Shown here: piece after piece, positions 52,764-62,026 of the stretch
Layout: every line of letters begins with the position of its first letter
Numbering within the stretch: position 1 is the first letter of the stretch
From: Clostridium acetobutylicum ATCC 824
Lineage (GTDB): Bacteria > Bacillota > Clostridia > Clostridiales > Clostridiaceae
Direction: 5' to 3'
Length of the DNA: 64,000 nucleotides
NCBI RefSeq assembly: GCF_000008765.1
Contig: NC_003030.1
Location: forward strand, 3,816,001-3,880,000
The notes under the pieces: model-generated
Database searches by the model: none
The model's input: only the letters and a program-made list of their open reading frames with translations
What the model was told of the DNA's origin: nothing
Translations under genes and position numbers: made by a program

Positions 52764-54224
52764 TTATACTGCCTTATCTTTTAACTTGTCTAAATCACTT
52801 TTTGATTTTTTTTTACTATTATAAAATCTAAAAGCTGTTATTATAACTCCCATTAAACAGAACACACCTGCAGCGATGTACACCCATTTCATTCCATACA
52901 TAAACACATCGTCTCTACCTTTTATATAATCAACTACTCTGTGACCCATTTTACTGCTCATTCTATTATATAGAAGAAGTGTTGCAAAAGATGTACCAAC
53001 AACAAAGCCTAAATTTCTTATTAGAGCATTAACGCTTCCTGCAATTCCAAGTTTGTTACGAGGTACCGTAGACATAACTAAACTATTGTTAGGCGCTTGA
53101 AACATTCCATTTCCTATTGTCATTATTACTATATATGTCATTAAAAGTGCTACTGGTGATGCTGCTGTCAAAGTACTTATAAGAAATAATCCAACACTTG
53201 TTAAAAATAATCCTATTAGTGTTAAAATTTCAGAACCTATTTTATCTGAAAGATATCCGCTAAAAGGTGCCACTATAGATAACACTACAGGAGAAACCAC
53301 CATAAAAATTCCAGTCATAGCAGCAGAAAATTTTAACGTATCTTGAAAATAAAATGGAAGTATTATATTTGAAGCACTAATAGCTGTAAATGATGTAAAC
53401 GCACATATAACACTAACTGAGAATAAACTGTTTGAAAATATACTTAAATCCAATAAAGGTTGCTTCTTTTTTATTTCTATAATCAAAAATGCTGCAAGAG
53501 CTAAGAAAGAAACTATAAATGCTAAAATAATATATATATTGCTGTATCCTACTGTTTCACCTTGAACTAAAGCTCCAAATAATAATACTGTAAATACTGT
53601 AAATAAAACCGCTCCAGTAGTATCTAATTTTTCATCTAACTTATCATTTGTTTTAGGAAAAACTTTAATACATAATATAAAAACTACTATTCCTATTGGT
53701 ATATTTATTAAGAATATATACTCCCAACTTGCGAGAGATATTATAAGTCCTCCAAGTGGCGGTCCTATCATTGCTCCTAATGCTACAAAAGTTCCAAGTA
53801 AGCCTAGGGCTCTTCCTCTTTCATTTGGTGGAAAGGTTTGAGTTATAATTCCTTGGTTAGTTGCCATAGTTGCTGCTGCTCCTATTGCCTGTATTACTCT
53901 AGCTACTACAAGTACTACAAGAGAACTTGTAAAACCGCATAAAAGAGATCCCAAAGTAAAAAGAATTACTCCAAACTTAAATACCTTCGTTTTACCTATT
54001 ATATCCCCAAGTCTTCCAAATATTAAAATCGTTGCTGCTACTGTTATAAGAAAGCTTGTAACAACCCACTGAATTGATGCTCCACTAACATGAAGCTTCA
54101 AAGTCATATTAGGAAGTGCTACATTTACAATGCTTCCATCGAGTGTTGCCATAAGTGTTGCAGATAGTACTGTGATTAAAATTATCCATCTTTTTTTATA
54201 TAATTCATTTTGCGCTGTATTCAC
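52764..54224 (-). CDS. MFS drug efflux protein, DHA2 (14-helix) family
   Basis: 486 residues with about 14 helices. ATLDGSIVNVALP (helix 1 motif D1), LIFGRLGDIIGKTK (motif A), and RVIQAIGAAATMATNQGIITQTFP near helix 4 are DHA2 markers. GTG start inside the MarR stop (GTGA). Probably exports a toxic compound, released by the MarR at 54221. Confidence 0.9.
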   Translation of the reverse strand: MNTAQNELYKKRWIILITVLSATLMATLDGSIVNVALPNMTLKLHVSGASIQWVVTSFLITVAATILIFGRLGDIIGKTKVFKFGVILFTLGSLLCGFTSSLVVLVVARVIQAIGAAATMATNQGIITQTFPPNERGRALGLLGTFVALGAMIGPPLGGLIISLASWEYIFLINIPIGIVVFILCIKVFPKTNDKLDEKLDTTGAVLFTVFTVLLFGALVQGETVGYSNIYIILAFIVSFLALAAFLIIEIKKKQPLLDLSIFSNSLFSVSVICAFTSFTAISASNIILPFYFQDTLKFSAAMTGIFMVVSPVVLSIVAPFSGYLSDKIGSEILTLIGLFLTSVGLFLISTLTAASPVALLMTYIVIMTIGNGMFQAPNNSLVMSTVPRNKLGIAGSVNALIRNLGFVVGTSFATLLLYNRMSSKMGHRVVDYIKGRDDVFMYGMKWVYIAAGVFCLMGVIITAFRFYNSKKKSKSDLDKLKDKAV

Positions 54225-54682
54225 GCTTTTTTCACCCTTTCACAACATTTCTTTCTGTTTTCTTTTGCATTATTTAAAACTTTTTCTAAAAACTTTATTC
54301 CCGTCTCTATTTCTTCTTGGCTACTTCCTTCAAGCAAAATATCAAGTAATTCACCTATTACCTTAAAAATTTTAGGTATTACTTCCCTACCTTTGTCTGT
54401 CAAATAAAGCTTATATGCTCTTATATCATCTTTATTTTCTACCTTAGTTATGTATCCAATTTCTATAAGCTTTTTTATACTTCTTGCAGACATGGCTTTA
54501 TCAACACTTAACTCTCTACTTATATCATTTTGACTTATTCCTTCAACATGACTTAATCTAAGTAAATAGGGATATGTTCCTACTGTTAGTTCTAGTTCTC
54601 TCAGCCTTTTATCAAGAAAAACCTGATTACATCTATATAAGCTATTAGTTAGTCTTACTAAATTGTTTAAATCTATCTCCAT
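54221..54682 (-). CDS. MarR-family regulator of the MFS gene
   Basis: 153 residues from the ATG at 54682 (GGAGAG before it). The open frame to 54712 has no ribosome site. The DNA-binding part has GISQNDISRELSVDKAMS and SIKKLIEIGYI, with the wing NKDDIRAYKLYLT. It overlaps the MFS gene by 4 bases. A palindrome is just upstream (54714-54737). Confidence 0.9.
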   Translation of the reverse strand: MEIDLNNLVRLTNSLYRCNQVFLDKRLRELELTVGTYPYLLRLSHVEGISQNDISRELSVDKAMSARSIKKLIEIGYITKVENKDDIRAYKLYLTDKGREVIPKIFKVIGELLDILLEGSSQEEIETGIKFLEKVLNNAKENRKKCCERVKKA

Positions 54683-54713
54683 ATTCTCTCCTTCCATAAA
54701 ATAAATTATCACA

Positions 54714-54737
54714 ATATAGTTGATTAGTCAACCATAT
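54714..54737. promoter_or_regulatory. Candidate MarR operator and promoter
   Basis: The 14-base core GTTGATTAGTCAAC (54719-54732) is part of a 24-base imperfect palindrome. On the minus strand TTGACT (54731-54726) with TAATTT 17 bases on fits a promoter, so the repressor could cover it. Confidence 0.65.
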
Positions 54738-54756
54738 GAAAACATATACATAAAAA

Positions 54757-54786
54757 AACAGCAGATAATAAAATATTACCTGCTGC
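54757..54786 (-). terminator. Terminator of the sugar ABC operon
   Basis: An 11-bp stem (54759-54769 with 54775-54785), and on the minus strand a run of seven T. Confidence 0.85.
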
Positions 54787-54812
54787 AAAAATAAATTTAA
54801 TATATCATAATC

Positions 54813-55658
54813 TTACTTTATTGAACCTTCCACCATTCCACCAATAATTCTACGTTGAAATATTATATATACAATTATTATTGGAACTATTGATGATATA
54901 TACAGTGCAAACATTGGACCATAATTCATTTGATTTGCTGCCACGTAATTGTATTGAAAAAGAGTAAGTGTCCAATTTCCATTATCTCCTCCAAGTATCA
55001 AAAATGGCAGTAGAAAGTCATTCCATATCCAAAGTGCATTCAAAATTATTATTGTGGCATTTATAGGTTTTAAAAGTGGAAACACTATTTTTAAATAGGT
55101 CTTTAATCTTCCACATCCATCTATTGATGCTGCCTCCTCAAGCTCTAGTGGAAGATTTGCCTTCATATATCCTATATACAAAAACATAGTTTGAGGAATA
55201 GACAAAGAAGCATATATAAACATCAGTCCTATTTTATTCATAGCATGTAAATGGGCTGCAACTGTTGTTAGCGGAAGCATAAACACTTGGAAAGGCACAA
55301 ACAATCCAAGTAAGCAGAACATATATATAGTCTTAAAAAGTTTACTATTTTTACTTCTAACTATCGCATAGGAGCCTAAAGGAACAATTAATAAAATTAA
55401 GATAACTGAGAACACTGTTATCTCAATGGTATTTAAAAAATATCCAAAGAATCCAGAATTAAAAACTGTTATATAATTTTCACTAAAAAAAGATCTTGGA
55501 AAACTAAAAAAATCTGCGATAGTATCTGCTCCTGTTTTAAAAGAACCTATTAGAGTTAAATAGATAGGCAAAAATATAAAGAAAACCGCTCCTAGTGCCA
55601 ATACAATATAAGTTAATATATTTGCTTTTGATTTATTATTTTCCACAATACTTTTCAT
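54813..55658 (-). CDS. Sugar ABC transporter permease, MalG type
   Basis: 281 residues from the ATG at 55658. A GTG at 55661 is in frame but overlaps the preceding stop. Six helices with the EAA loop (EEAASIDGCGRLKTYLKIVFP in two parts: EEAASIDGCG, KIVFPLLKP). The start shares its A with the stop of the MalF-type gene (TGATG). It forms the channel with that subunit. No ATPase gene is present; MsmK-type shared ATPases are common for such systems. Confidence 0.9.
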   Translation of the reverse strand: MKSIVENNKSKANILTYIVLALGAVFFIFLPIYLTLIGSFKTGADTIADFFSFPRSFFSENYITVFNSGFFGYFLNTIEITVFSVILILLIVPLGSYAIVRSKNSKLFKTIYMFCLLGLFVPFQVFMLPLTTVAAHLHAMNKIGLMFIYASLSIPQTMFLYIGYMKANLPLELEEAASIDGCGRLKTYLKIVFPLLKPINATIIILNALWIWNDFLLPFLILGGDNGNWTLTLFQYNYVAANQMNYGPMFALYISSIVPIIIVYIIFQRRIIGGMVEGSIK

Positions 55659-56551
55659 CACTGTTCCACCTCATATCTACTTGAAACTTTTATTTGAACC
55701 AATGAAAGAATTATTATAATAATAAATAGTAGTGTTCCCATTGAATTTGCATATCCAAACCTGAAGCTGCTTACTGCATCATTATATAAAAGCAGCCCTA
55801 TAGACTGCGTATCAACGCTTCCGTAAGTTAAAGCAACAATTTGATCAAATGCTAAAAGCCCAGATTTTAAAGCTAGAATGAATACTATACTGAGCGTAGG
55901 AAGTAAAAATGGAAGCTTTATTTTGAAAAATACCTGCATAGGTGTCGCACCATCAACAGAGGCTGCTTCAATTATATCTCTAGGTACGCTCATAAGACCT
56001 GCTAAGAATAACAGTATTGGAAGCGCTACTCCCTGCCAAAGCATTACAAATGCTATTGCAATAAATGCTCCTGTGTGATTAGATAATGGATTTAGCTTAA
56101 AAGGATTTATATTGAATGCATTCCCAACTTCAGGAATGCCGTATTGAAATATTTGACTAAATATTAAGCTTACAGTCATTCCACTAAGTACTGCTGGAAA
56201 GAAATATGCTGTTCTGAAAAAGCTATTAAATTTTATTTTTCTTTCTAGGAGAATCGCAATGCCAAGACCTATTATAATTTCAAATACTATCAACACAATT
56301 GTGAGCTCTACAGTAAAAGATATACTCTTTGAGAAATCGTTATCATTAAATAGCCCTATATAGTTCTTTAACCCTATAAAACGCTTAACCTTAGATAACC
56401 CATCCCAATTTGTAAAACTAATAAATATCCCTTGAATTAGTGGATACATAAAGAATATTAAATACAATATAGCCATTGGCAATACAAATAATAACCTCCA
56501 GTACCTATTTACAAACCTAGAAATTCCACTTTCTTGAACAGAAGAATTCAT
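55658..56551 (-). CDS. Sugar ABC transporter permease, MalF type
   Basis: 297 residues from the ATG at 56551 (GGGAGGGG before it). The TTG at 56566 has no support. Six helices with EAA loop EAASVDGATPMQVFFKIKLPF in two parts (EAASVDGATP, KIKLPFLLP). It follows the binding protein gene by 17 bases. Confidence 0.9.
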   Translation of the reverse strand: MNSSVQESGISRFVNRYWRLLFVLPMAILYLIFFMYPLIQGIFISFTNWDGLSKVKRFIGLKNYIGLFNDNDFSKSISFTVELTIVLIVFEIIIGLGIAILLERKIKFNSFFRTAYFFPAVLSGMTVSLIFSQIFQYGIPEVGNAFNINPFKLNPLSNHTGAFIAIAFVMLWQGVALPILLFLAGLMSVPRDIIEAASVDGATPMQVFFKIKLPFLLPTLSIVFILALKSGLLAFDQIVALTYGSVDTQSIGLLLYNDAVSSFRFGYANSMGTLLFIIIIILSLVQIKVSSRYEVEQ

Positions 56552-56568
56552 AATTTCCCCTCCCAAAT

Positions 56569-57960
56569 TTAATTCTCATCTGCCATTCTTTTTTCAACAT
56601 CAAAATATTGATTTAAACTGTTATATAAATCATTTTTGTTCTTTGTTATCATGAAATTTATAGTTAATGTCTGTATTGGACTTTCACCCTGCTTCCAATA
56701 CTGATGTATCCATGGTACATGATGCTTTGGATCAGTATAAAGTTTTTCTATTCCTTCTAGTTCTGGTGTTCTCCCTTTAGTCTTTACTCCTTTTACAGAG
56801 GTTTTATTTCCATCAACATCATAATATTTTTGAAATACCTTTGGGCTTGTTAAATAATTCAAGAATGCTTCTACAGCTTTCATGTTTTTAACGTGATTAC
56901 TTACCGATAATGATAAATCTGCTGTAGAAATTATGGCTTGATTGTCATCTGTAGTACCTGGAAATGGCATAGTTTTTATTTTATCTTTAGGCTTTGCCTG
57001 CCTTATTAAAGGAAGTGAAAAAGTTCCTGCTGGAAAGATAAGTCCTTGTTCTTTAACCAATGCTGTTATTGCATCTGCTGCTTTTGCTGTGCCATAATTG
57101 CTTTGTGAATTATCTGCAACAAAAGTTAATATATCAGATACCTTATTAAATGCTGAATCATAGCCATTGGCTTCATTCATTGATAATTCTTTTCCTGAAA
57201 TCTTAAGTTCATATTTTCCAACCTCACCTTTAGGAGAATTTAGAAAATACCTATTTGCGCTATCAGTGCTTCCAAGCACCTGCTGCCACAAAGCTTCATG
57301 CATACCATGAATTAAATATGGATCTGACCCACTTAAAGCAAATAAGGAAAGTTTATTTACTCCTCCTTTTTTATCCTGATTAACCTTACTCGCTAACTTC
57401 TCCATGTCCTGCCAGGTTCTTGGCAAATATTGACCATTTTTATCTTCATCCTTTTGGCTCTTTCCATAAAGCTCTGGTTTATCGTATCCATACTTGTGAA
57501 ACAAAGTTTCGTTATAATACAAAGCTTCACATGAAAAGCTTAAAGGGAGCGTATAATAGTGCTTTTTTCTAAGTTTGTCCTTTACTTCATACATATCTAA
57601 CGCACTCTTGTCTATATTCTTAACACAAGAAAGACTTGTTACATCTCTAAGTTTTCCTTCCCTTTGGAATATATTATAAGCGGTTTGTCCTGGATAAACT
57701 TGAAATATATCCGGTGCAACATCATTTCTAACCCTATCATTTATTATAGTTGCAGCTTTTGATGGCGACTCAACCTTCACTTTATATCCCGTTTCTTTTT
57801 CAAAATCTGAAGCTATATCTTGAAAAGTATTAAGCATTTCAAATTTTTCTACAAAAAAATCAACATCATAATCATCATTTTTTATAGAAACGCACCCTAC
57901 AGTACTAAAAATTATACAAGTTATAATAGAAAATAAACATAATTTTTTGAGCCATCCCAT
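56569..57960 (-). CDS. Sugar-binding lipoprotein of an ABC transporter
   Basis: 463 residues. Lipobox TVGC with Cys23. Family 1 extracellular solute-binding protein: ASDFEKETGYKVKVE, PDIFQVYPGQTAY, RTWQDMEKLASKV and KAVEAFLNYLTSPKVFQKY. The sugar cannot be read from the sequence. A gene for a ROK repressor precedes it, which suits an inducible sugar. A candidate CcpA site is at 57991-58005. Confidence 0.9.
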   Translation of the reverse strand: MGWLKKLCLFSIITCIIFSTVGCVSIKNDDYDVDFFVEKFEMLNTFQDIASDFEKETGYKVKVESPSKAATIINDRVRNDVAPDIFQVYPGQTAYNIFQREGKLRDVTSLSCVKNIDKSALDMYEVKDKLRKKHYYTLPLSFSCEALYYNETLFHKYGYDKPELYGKSQKDEDKNGQYLPRTWQDMEKLASKVNQDKKGGVNKLSLFALSGSDPYLIHGMHEALWQQVLGSTDSANRYFLNSPKGEVGKYELKISGKELSMNEANGYDSAFNKVSDILTFVADNSQSNYGTAKAADAITALVKEQGLIFPAGTFSLPLIRQAKPKDKIKTMPFPGTTDDNQAIISTADLSLSVSNHVKNMKAVEAFLNYLTSPKVFQKYYDVDGNKTSVKGVKTKGRTPELEGIEKLYTDPKHHVPWIHQYWKQGESPIQTLTINFMITKNKNDLYNSLNQYFDVEKRMADEN

Positions 57961-57990
57961 TATTTTTTACCCCCTATTTCACTAGTTAAA

Positions 57991-58005
57991 TTAAATCGTT
58001 TACAT
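57991..58005. promoter_or_regulatory. Candidate CcpA (cre) site
   Basis: ATGTAAACGATTTAA on the minus strand matches the cre consensus WTGNAANCGNWNNCW at all fixed positions but one. It lies 31 bases before the binding protein start, so it could mediate catabolite repression. Confidence 0.55.
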
Positions 58006-58103
58006 AAATGATTTTAAGAAGACTTTCCTCAATAAGTCTCCTATGCTTTTTCTATCATCTATTAAAATACAATACTATTTATATTTACCTGTGTTTACTA
58101 ATT

Positions 58104-59261
58104 TCAAATTACATCTTGTTCAATTAAAAATGCTTTTTGTATAGGCAATAAAGCCGCTCCTAAAATTGAGGAATTCCTTTTAAGCCTAGATGGGAATAGC
58201 TTAAAATCACCTCTATTATAAAACTCATTTTCATCGAAAATTTTATCCTTAAGACTATCTAAATAAACATCAGAATATCCACTTATTTCTCCCCCTAGAA
58301 CTATATAATGAGGGTCAAAAATTAGAACTATATTTTGTATACCTGATGCAAGATTGTTTAAGTAATTATTTAGACATTTCTCTGCAACTTTATTTTTTAT
58401 CATTATTAGATTAAAAAACTGCTCTAACTTAGTAACCTTTACATCACTTAATTCATTAAATTCATCTAAAAGAGCTTTTTGAGATGCATACATTTCCCAG
58501 CACCCTTTTCTCCCACATCTGCACAGTTTTCCATGAGGAACTAAGGTCATATGACCCATTTCTCCAGCTCTCTTGTTCTTTCCCTTATAAAGCTGTCCCT
58601 CAATCACTATTCCAGTACCTAATCCGCTTGAAACTGATATATAGACAAGATTTCTCTCCTCTTTTGCTATACCTATTTTTAGCTCTGCAAGTGCTGCAGC
58701 GTTTGCTTCGTTTTCAATAAATAGAGGAAATTGAAATAGGTTTTCAAACAATTTAAAATCCCAGTCCTTAACTCCTATATTGATAGCTCTTTTGAGTACT
58801 AGATTTTCCTCATCAACTGTTCCTTGAAGTGAGAATCCAATTCCAAGTACCTTCTTCTCATCAATCTTTGTAAACTCCAGAGCCTCTTTAACTATAAGCG
58901 ATATCCTTTTCATTATAGATTTAATATCCTTAAGCTCTTCTATTAAAAACTCAACATCATACTTAATTTCTAAGTCAAGATTAGTTAAAACTACTCTTGC
59001 CATATATGGATTTATATCTACACCAAAAGCATATCTACTATTTGGAATAAAGCTCACTATTATAGGTTTCCTTCCCCCTGTAGAGCTTGCTACTCCTGAT
59101 TCTTCTACAAAGCCTTCTCTTATAAGTTCATTCACATTGGATATTACTGTTGGAACACTTACACCAATCTCATTTGATATATCAAGTTTAGTAAGCTCTC
59201 TTTTTCTATATAACAAGTTTAAAATTTTACCCTTATTGGAATTCTGGTCTATATCAAACAT
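58104..59261 (-). CDS. ROK-family transcriptional repressor (XylR/NagC type)
   Basis: 385 residues. N-terminal winged helix (LTKLDISNEIGVSVPTVISNVNEL in parts: LDISNEIGVSVPT). The ROK domain shows FGVDINPYMARV, ENEANAAALAELK and the zinc motif CRCGRKGCWEMYAS (Cys after GHMTLVPHGKL). YISVSSGLGTGIV binds sugar and phosphate. It probably represses the ABC operon in front of it. Confidence 0.9.
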   Translation of the reverse strand: MFDIDQNSNKGKILNLLYRKRELTKLDISNEIGVSVPTVISNVNELIREGFVEESGVASSTGGRKPIIVSFIPNSRYAFGVDINPYMARVVLTNLDLEIKYDVEFLIEELKDIKSIMKRISLIVKEALEFTKIDEKKVLGIGFSLQGTVDEENLVLKRAINIGVKDWDFKLFENLFQFPLFIENEANAAALAELKIGIAKEERNLVYISVSSGLGTGIVIEGQLYKGKNKRAGEMGHMTLVPHGKLCRCGRKGCWEMYASQKALLDEFNELSDVKVTKLEQFFNLIMIKNKVAEKCLNNYLNNLASGIQNIVLIFDPHYIVLGGEISGYSDVYLDSLKDKIFDENEFYNRGDFKLFPSRLKRNSSILGAALLPIQKAFLIEQDVI

Positions 59262-59334
59262 ATCGCACCAACCTTAATCACTAGTATTTTACTTTACCTT
59301 CATATTGTACCATATACTATATCCCCACAAAAGC

Positions 59335-59357
59335 CTTTATAAAGTTGTTTTATAAAG
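59335..59357. promoter_or_regulatory. Repeated CTTTATAAAG upstream of the ROK gene
   Basis: CTTTATAAAG (59335-59344) and TTTTATAAAG (59348-59357) are spaced 13 bases apart, and each is nearly palindromic. They lie 74 bases before the ROK start and could be a self-control operator. Confidence 0.4.
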
Positions 59358-59403
59358 TATATATACTATGTATATTTTTTCTTATATAGTTTTAATACAA
59401 AAA

Positions 59404-59438
59404 TGAAGTAAAGATATCAATTATATATCTTTACTTCA
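59404..59438 (-). terminator. Terminator of the CBS protein gene
   Basis: A 14-bp perfect stem (59404-59417 with 59425-59438) past the stop, followed on the minus strand by TTTTT. Confidence 0.85.
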
Positions 59439-59444
59439 CTTACG

Positions 59445-59867
59445 TTATGCCTCTTTTTTTATATTTTTAAACATCTCAGAATAGCAATAATTCATAATAT
59501 CGCTTCTTTTTATTATGCCTATAAATACATTATTATCATCAACAACAGGAACAAAATTTTGACTTACAGATTTTGATATAAGATCCTCAATATCAGAATC
59601 TATATGCACAGGTCTATTATTCATGTGTCTCGGTATATCCTTAATTGAAACCTTATTTGTCGTTTGAAAATCAATCTCCGGAGTATTTTTTAATTTCCAC
59701 AATAAATCGCCTTCTGTTAAAGTTCCTATATATTTCCCATTATCATCTAATATAGGAATTGCCGTATATCTATGATATTCCATCCTCTCTAGTGCTTGTC
59801 TCATAGTAGAAGTTATTTTTTCATATATAACCTCGTTCTTAGGAGTTAAAAAAAATGCTATATTCAT
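59445..59867 (-). CDS. CBS-domain protein
   Basis: 140 residues with two CBS domains (about residues 10-60 and 80-133). ALERMEYHRYTAIPILDDNGKYIGTLTEGDLL spans the first (AIPILDDNGKYIGTLTEGD) and FVPVVDDNNVFIGIIKRSDIM the second (FVPVVDDNNVFIG). Such proteins bind adenine nucleotides as a sensor. The protein has no catalytic domain. AGAGGT precedes the ATG. Confidence 0.88.
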   Translation of the reverse strand: MNIAFFLTPKNEVIYEKITSTMRQALERMEYHRYTAIPILDDNGKYIGTLTEGDLLWKLKNTPEIDFQTTNKVSIKDIPRHMNNRPVHIDSDIEDLISKSVSQNFVPVVDDNNVFIGIIKRSDIMNYCYSEMFKNIKKEA

Positions 59868-60196
59868 AGATTTAAACCTCTTTTCTTTTTAATTACCCTG
59901 CCCATATAACATATACATTGTTAAATATTTTACTAGAAATATATTCCCCCTCCTATTTATAATACAGATTAATTTTTTCACTGAAATAAACGATTTTTAA
60001 ACTTTATATGAATATTGAATTACCATTTTTACAGTTCAATTTTATGTTATCATAGTTATATTAAAAGTCCAACATTAATTTTTAAAAATAATCCGCTATA
60101 AATTAAGGCGTATCTAATAAGACTTAATTTATAGCAGCTACCTATTTCACTAGCATGTAAGATAATTCTTTATATGTATCTAATTATTTTAGTCTC
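59868..60196. other. 329-base intergenic region with a 13-bp hairpin
   Basis: No gene. A 13-bp perfect stem (60095-60107 with 60123-60135) is followed on the minus strand by GGATTATTTTT, so it can terminate the gene at 60197. The rest is AT-rich. Confidence 0.55.
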
Positions 60197-60781
60197 CTAT
60201 TTTGTTAAATAATACAAACTCAAATCAACTTTCCCATTATCAGCTTTATATCCGCTTATCTTTAAAGGCGATATGGATTCTTTTTTTACACTAATGCTGT
60301 TATCTTCTATACTTATATAATCGGAATTAATCCTTTTTAGTATATCCGGATAATAGCTTTTGGGAACTAAAATTCTACCTACATAAACACTCTTTAGTGT
60401 AAATTTAATGCTTTCGTCCTCCATTGAAGGAACAAAATTAAATATAACCTGAGTTGGAATAAAATCAATTATATTTGTATTTGCATAAATTTTTATTTGA
60501 TTATTATCAACAGTGGTTTTTAACCCTGTTAATTTAATTTGATTCTTTACATAACTGTATAAGATATTATTTAAATCATCTTGGCCTAAAGTTACACTTG
60601 TATTTATTCTGTTATTTGTAATACTCATCTTAGGATTTAATTGTGTAATCTGATGATTTATACTTCCCTTGTTTTGTGGTAGTGATATTTGTTCAACTGG
60701 TCTTATAGAATATAGTATCCATACAATTAAAAGGACTATTATTATAATTGGAATATTTATTTTTGTTCTTTTCTTTAACAC
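60197..60781 (-). CDS. Membrane-anchored protein of the YpmS (DUF2140) type
   Basis: 194 residues with GTG start (GGAGGGG before it). One N-terminal helix (residues 11-25), the rest outside. SVTLGQDDLNNILYSYV and VIFNFVPSMED resemble the YpmS group. The function is unknown. It is divergent from the L,D-transpeptidase gene with a 96-base gap, which suggests a cell-envelope role. Confidence 0.7.
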   Translation of the reverse strand: MLKKRTKINIPIIIIVLLIVWILYSIRPVEQISLPQNKGSINHQITQLNPKMSITNNRINTSVTLGQDDLNNILYSYVKNQIKLTGLKTTVDNNQIKIYANTNIIDFIPTQVIFNFVPSMEDESIKFTLKSVYVGRILVPKSYYPDILKRINSDYISIEDNSISVKKESISPLKISGYKADNGKVDLSLYYLTK

Positions 60782-60877
60782 AGAACCCCTCCTTAATTAT
60801 TTTTATGCTAAATATTGTAATTTATTACTTTTTATGTTAATATCTATGAATGAAATCAATTTGCGAGGTGAAGTATT

Positions 60878-61804
60878 TTGAAACGTAATTTTATGAAATC
60901 TATCATAGAAACATTATCTTTCAATAAAAGAGCCATTTCTATTATTATAGGTCTTTGCATTATATTTACAGGCTCGATTTTCATTTCATCATATCATAAA
61001 TCTAGAAATATTACAGCAACTAATTTATCTACTTCTAAACATAAAGCACAAAAACCTAAACCGACAAAAAAAGAAAATGAAAAAACTGAAGTTAAAGATA
61101 CTCAATCAAAAACACAAGTTGTAGCTGCTACAGCTTCTGCCCAGAATACAAGTAAATCCCAAAGATTATATACAAATAAAACAAGACTTATAGATAAACT
61201 CCCATTAAAAGATAGCGGTCAAGCTATTATCGTTGAAACCCCTAATGAATCTAGTACAGCTATGAAACTTTTCACCTATGAAAAAGATAATTCTAATACC
61301 TGGCGTTTAAAACTAACCACAAAAGGTGTTGTTGGCGTCAAAGGTATCAGTTTAAATAAAAAAGAAGGAGATCTTAAGACCCCTGAGGGAATCTTTGGCT
61401 TTCTGTTTGAATTTGGAAGTGCTCCAAATCCAGGCACTAAGATGGAATATAAAAGAACACATCCTGGTGATTATTGGTCTTCTTCACGTACTATAAAGGA
61501 ATATAACACTTGGGTAACCTATAAAGGTTCTCCTGAAACCCGCTTTGGTCATGGAAACTACCAAAATCTTTATACAACTTCATCATACAAATATGCAGCA
61601 GCAATCAATTATAATTATGGAACTAATAAAATTATTGGAAATGGGTCAGCCATATTTTTTCACATAGCACCACGAAATGGAGGTGGAACTCCTGGATGTG
61701 TAGGAATTCCAGAAACATCTCTTGTACAAATTTTAAAATGGATGGATCCAAGCAAAAATCCAAAAATAGCAATTGGAACAGCCAAATACTTATCTAGTCT
61801 CTAA
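60878..61804 (+). CDS. L,D-transpeptidase, YkuD/ErfK family
   Basis: 308 residues with a TTG start (GAGGTG 8 bases before). One helix (residues 20-36) anchors it, followed by a Lys/Thr linker. The YkuD domain spans residues 110-305, with His262 in FFHIAPRNGG and catalytic Cys274 in TPGCVGIP. The common motif is SHGCIRM; here TPGC replaces SHGC and GIP replaces IRM. It forms or trims 3,3 crosslinks in peptidoglycan, or binds proteins to it. Confidence 0.88.
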   Translation: MKRNFMKSIIETLSFNKRAISIIIGLCIIFTGSIFISSYHKSRNITATNLSTSKHKAQKPKPTKKENEKTEVKDTQSKTQVVAATASAQNTSKSQRLYTNKTRLIDKLPLKDSGQAIIVETPNESSTAMKLFTYEKDNSNTWRLKLTTKGVVGVKGISLNKKEGDLKTPEGIFGFLFEFGSAPNPGTKMEYKRTHPGDYWSSSRTIKEYNTWVTYKGSPETRFGHGNYQNLYTTSSYKYAAAINYNYGTNKIIGNGSAIFFHIAPRNGGGTPGCVGIPETSLVQILKWMDPSKNPKIAIGTAKYLSSL

Positions 61805-61813
61805 AATTTTTAC

Positions 61814-61860
61814 AGCTTATTGCTTAAGCTTCCCTTAGGCAATAAGCTCTTATTATTATA
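61814..61860 (+). terminator. Terminator of the L,D-transpeptidase gene
   Basis: A 10-bp stem (61814-61823 with 61839-61848) and a T-rich tail. Confidence 0.75.
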
Positions 61861-61978
61861 TGAATGCACTTCAACTCTATACTTATCACAAAAATTCCTA
61901 TTTATTATTATTTTACATGTAAATAATTTATATACATCTTATATTAACTATGATTTATTTTGATTTTTAATAAATAAA

Positions 61979-62012
61979 GATTTTGCCGAACTAAAATCAG
62001 TTTTGCAAAATC
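61979..62012 (-). terminator. Terminator of kdpDE
   Basis: An 8-bp stem (61979-61986 with 62005-62012), followed on the minus strand by TTTATTTATT, 15 bases after the kdpE stop. Confidence 0.6.
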
Positions 62013-62026
62013 CTTATTCATGCACT

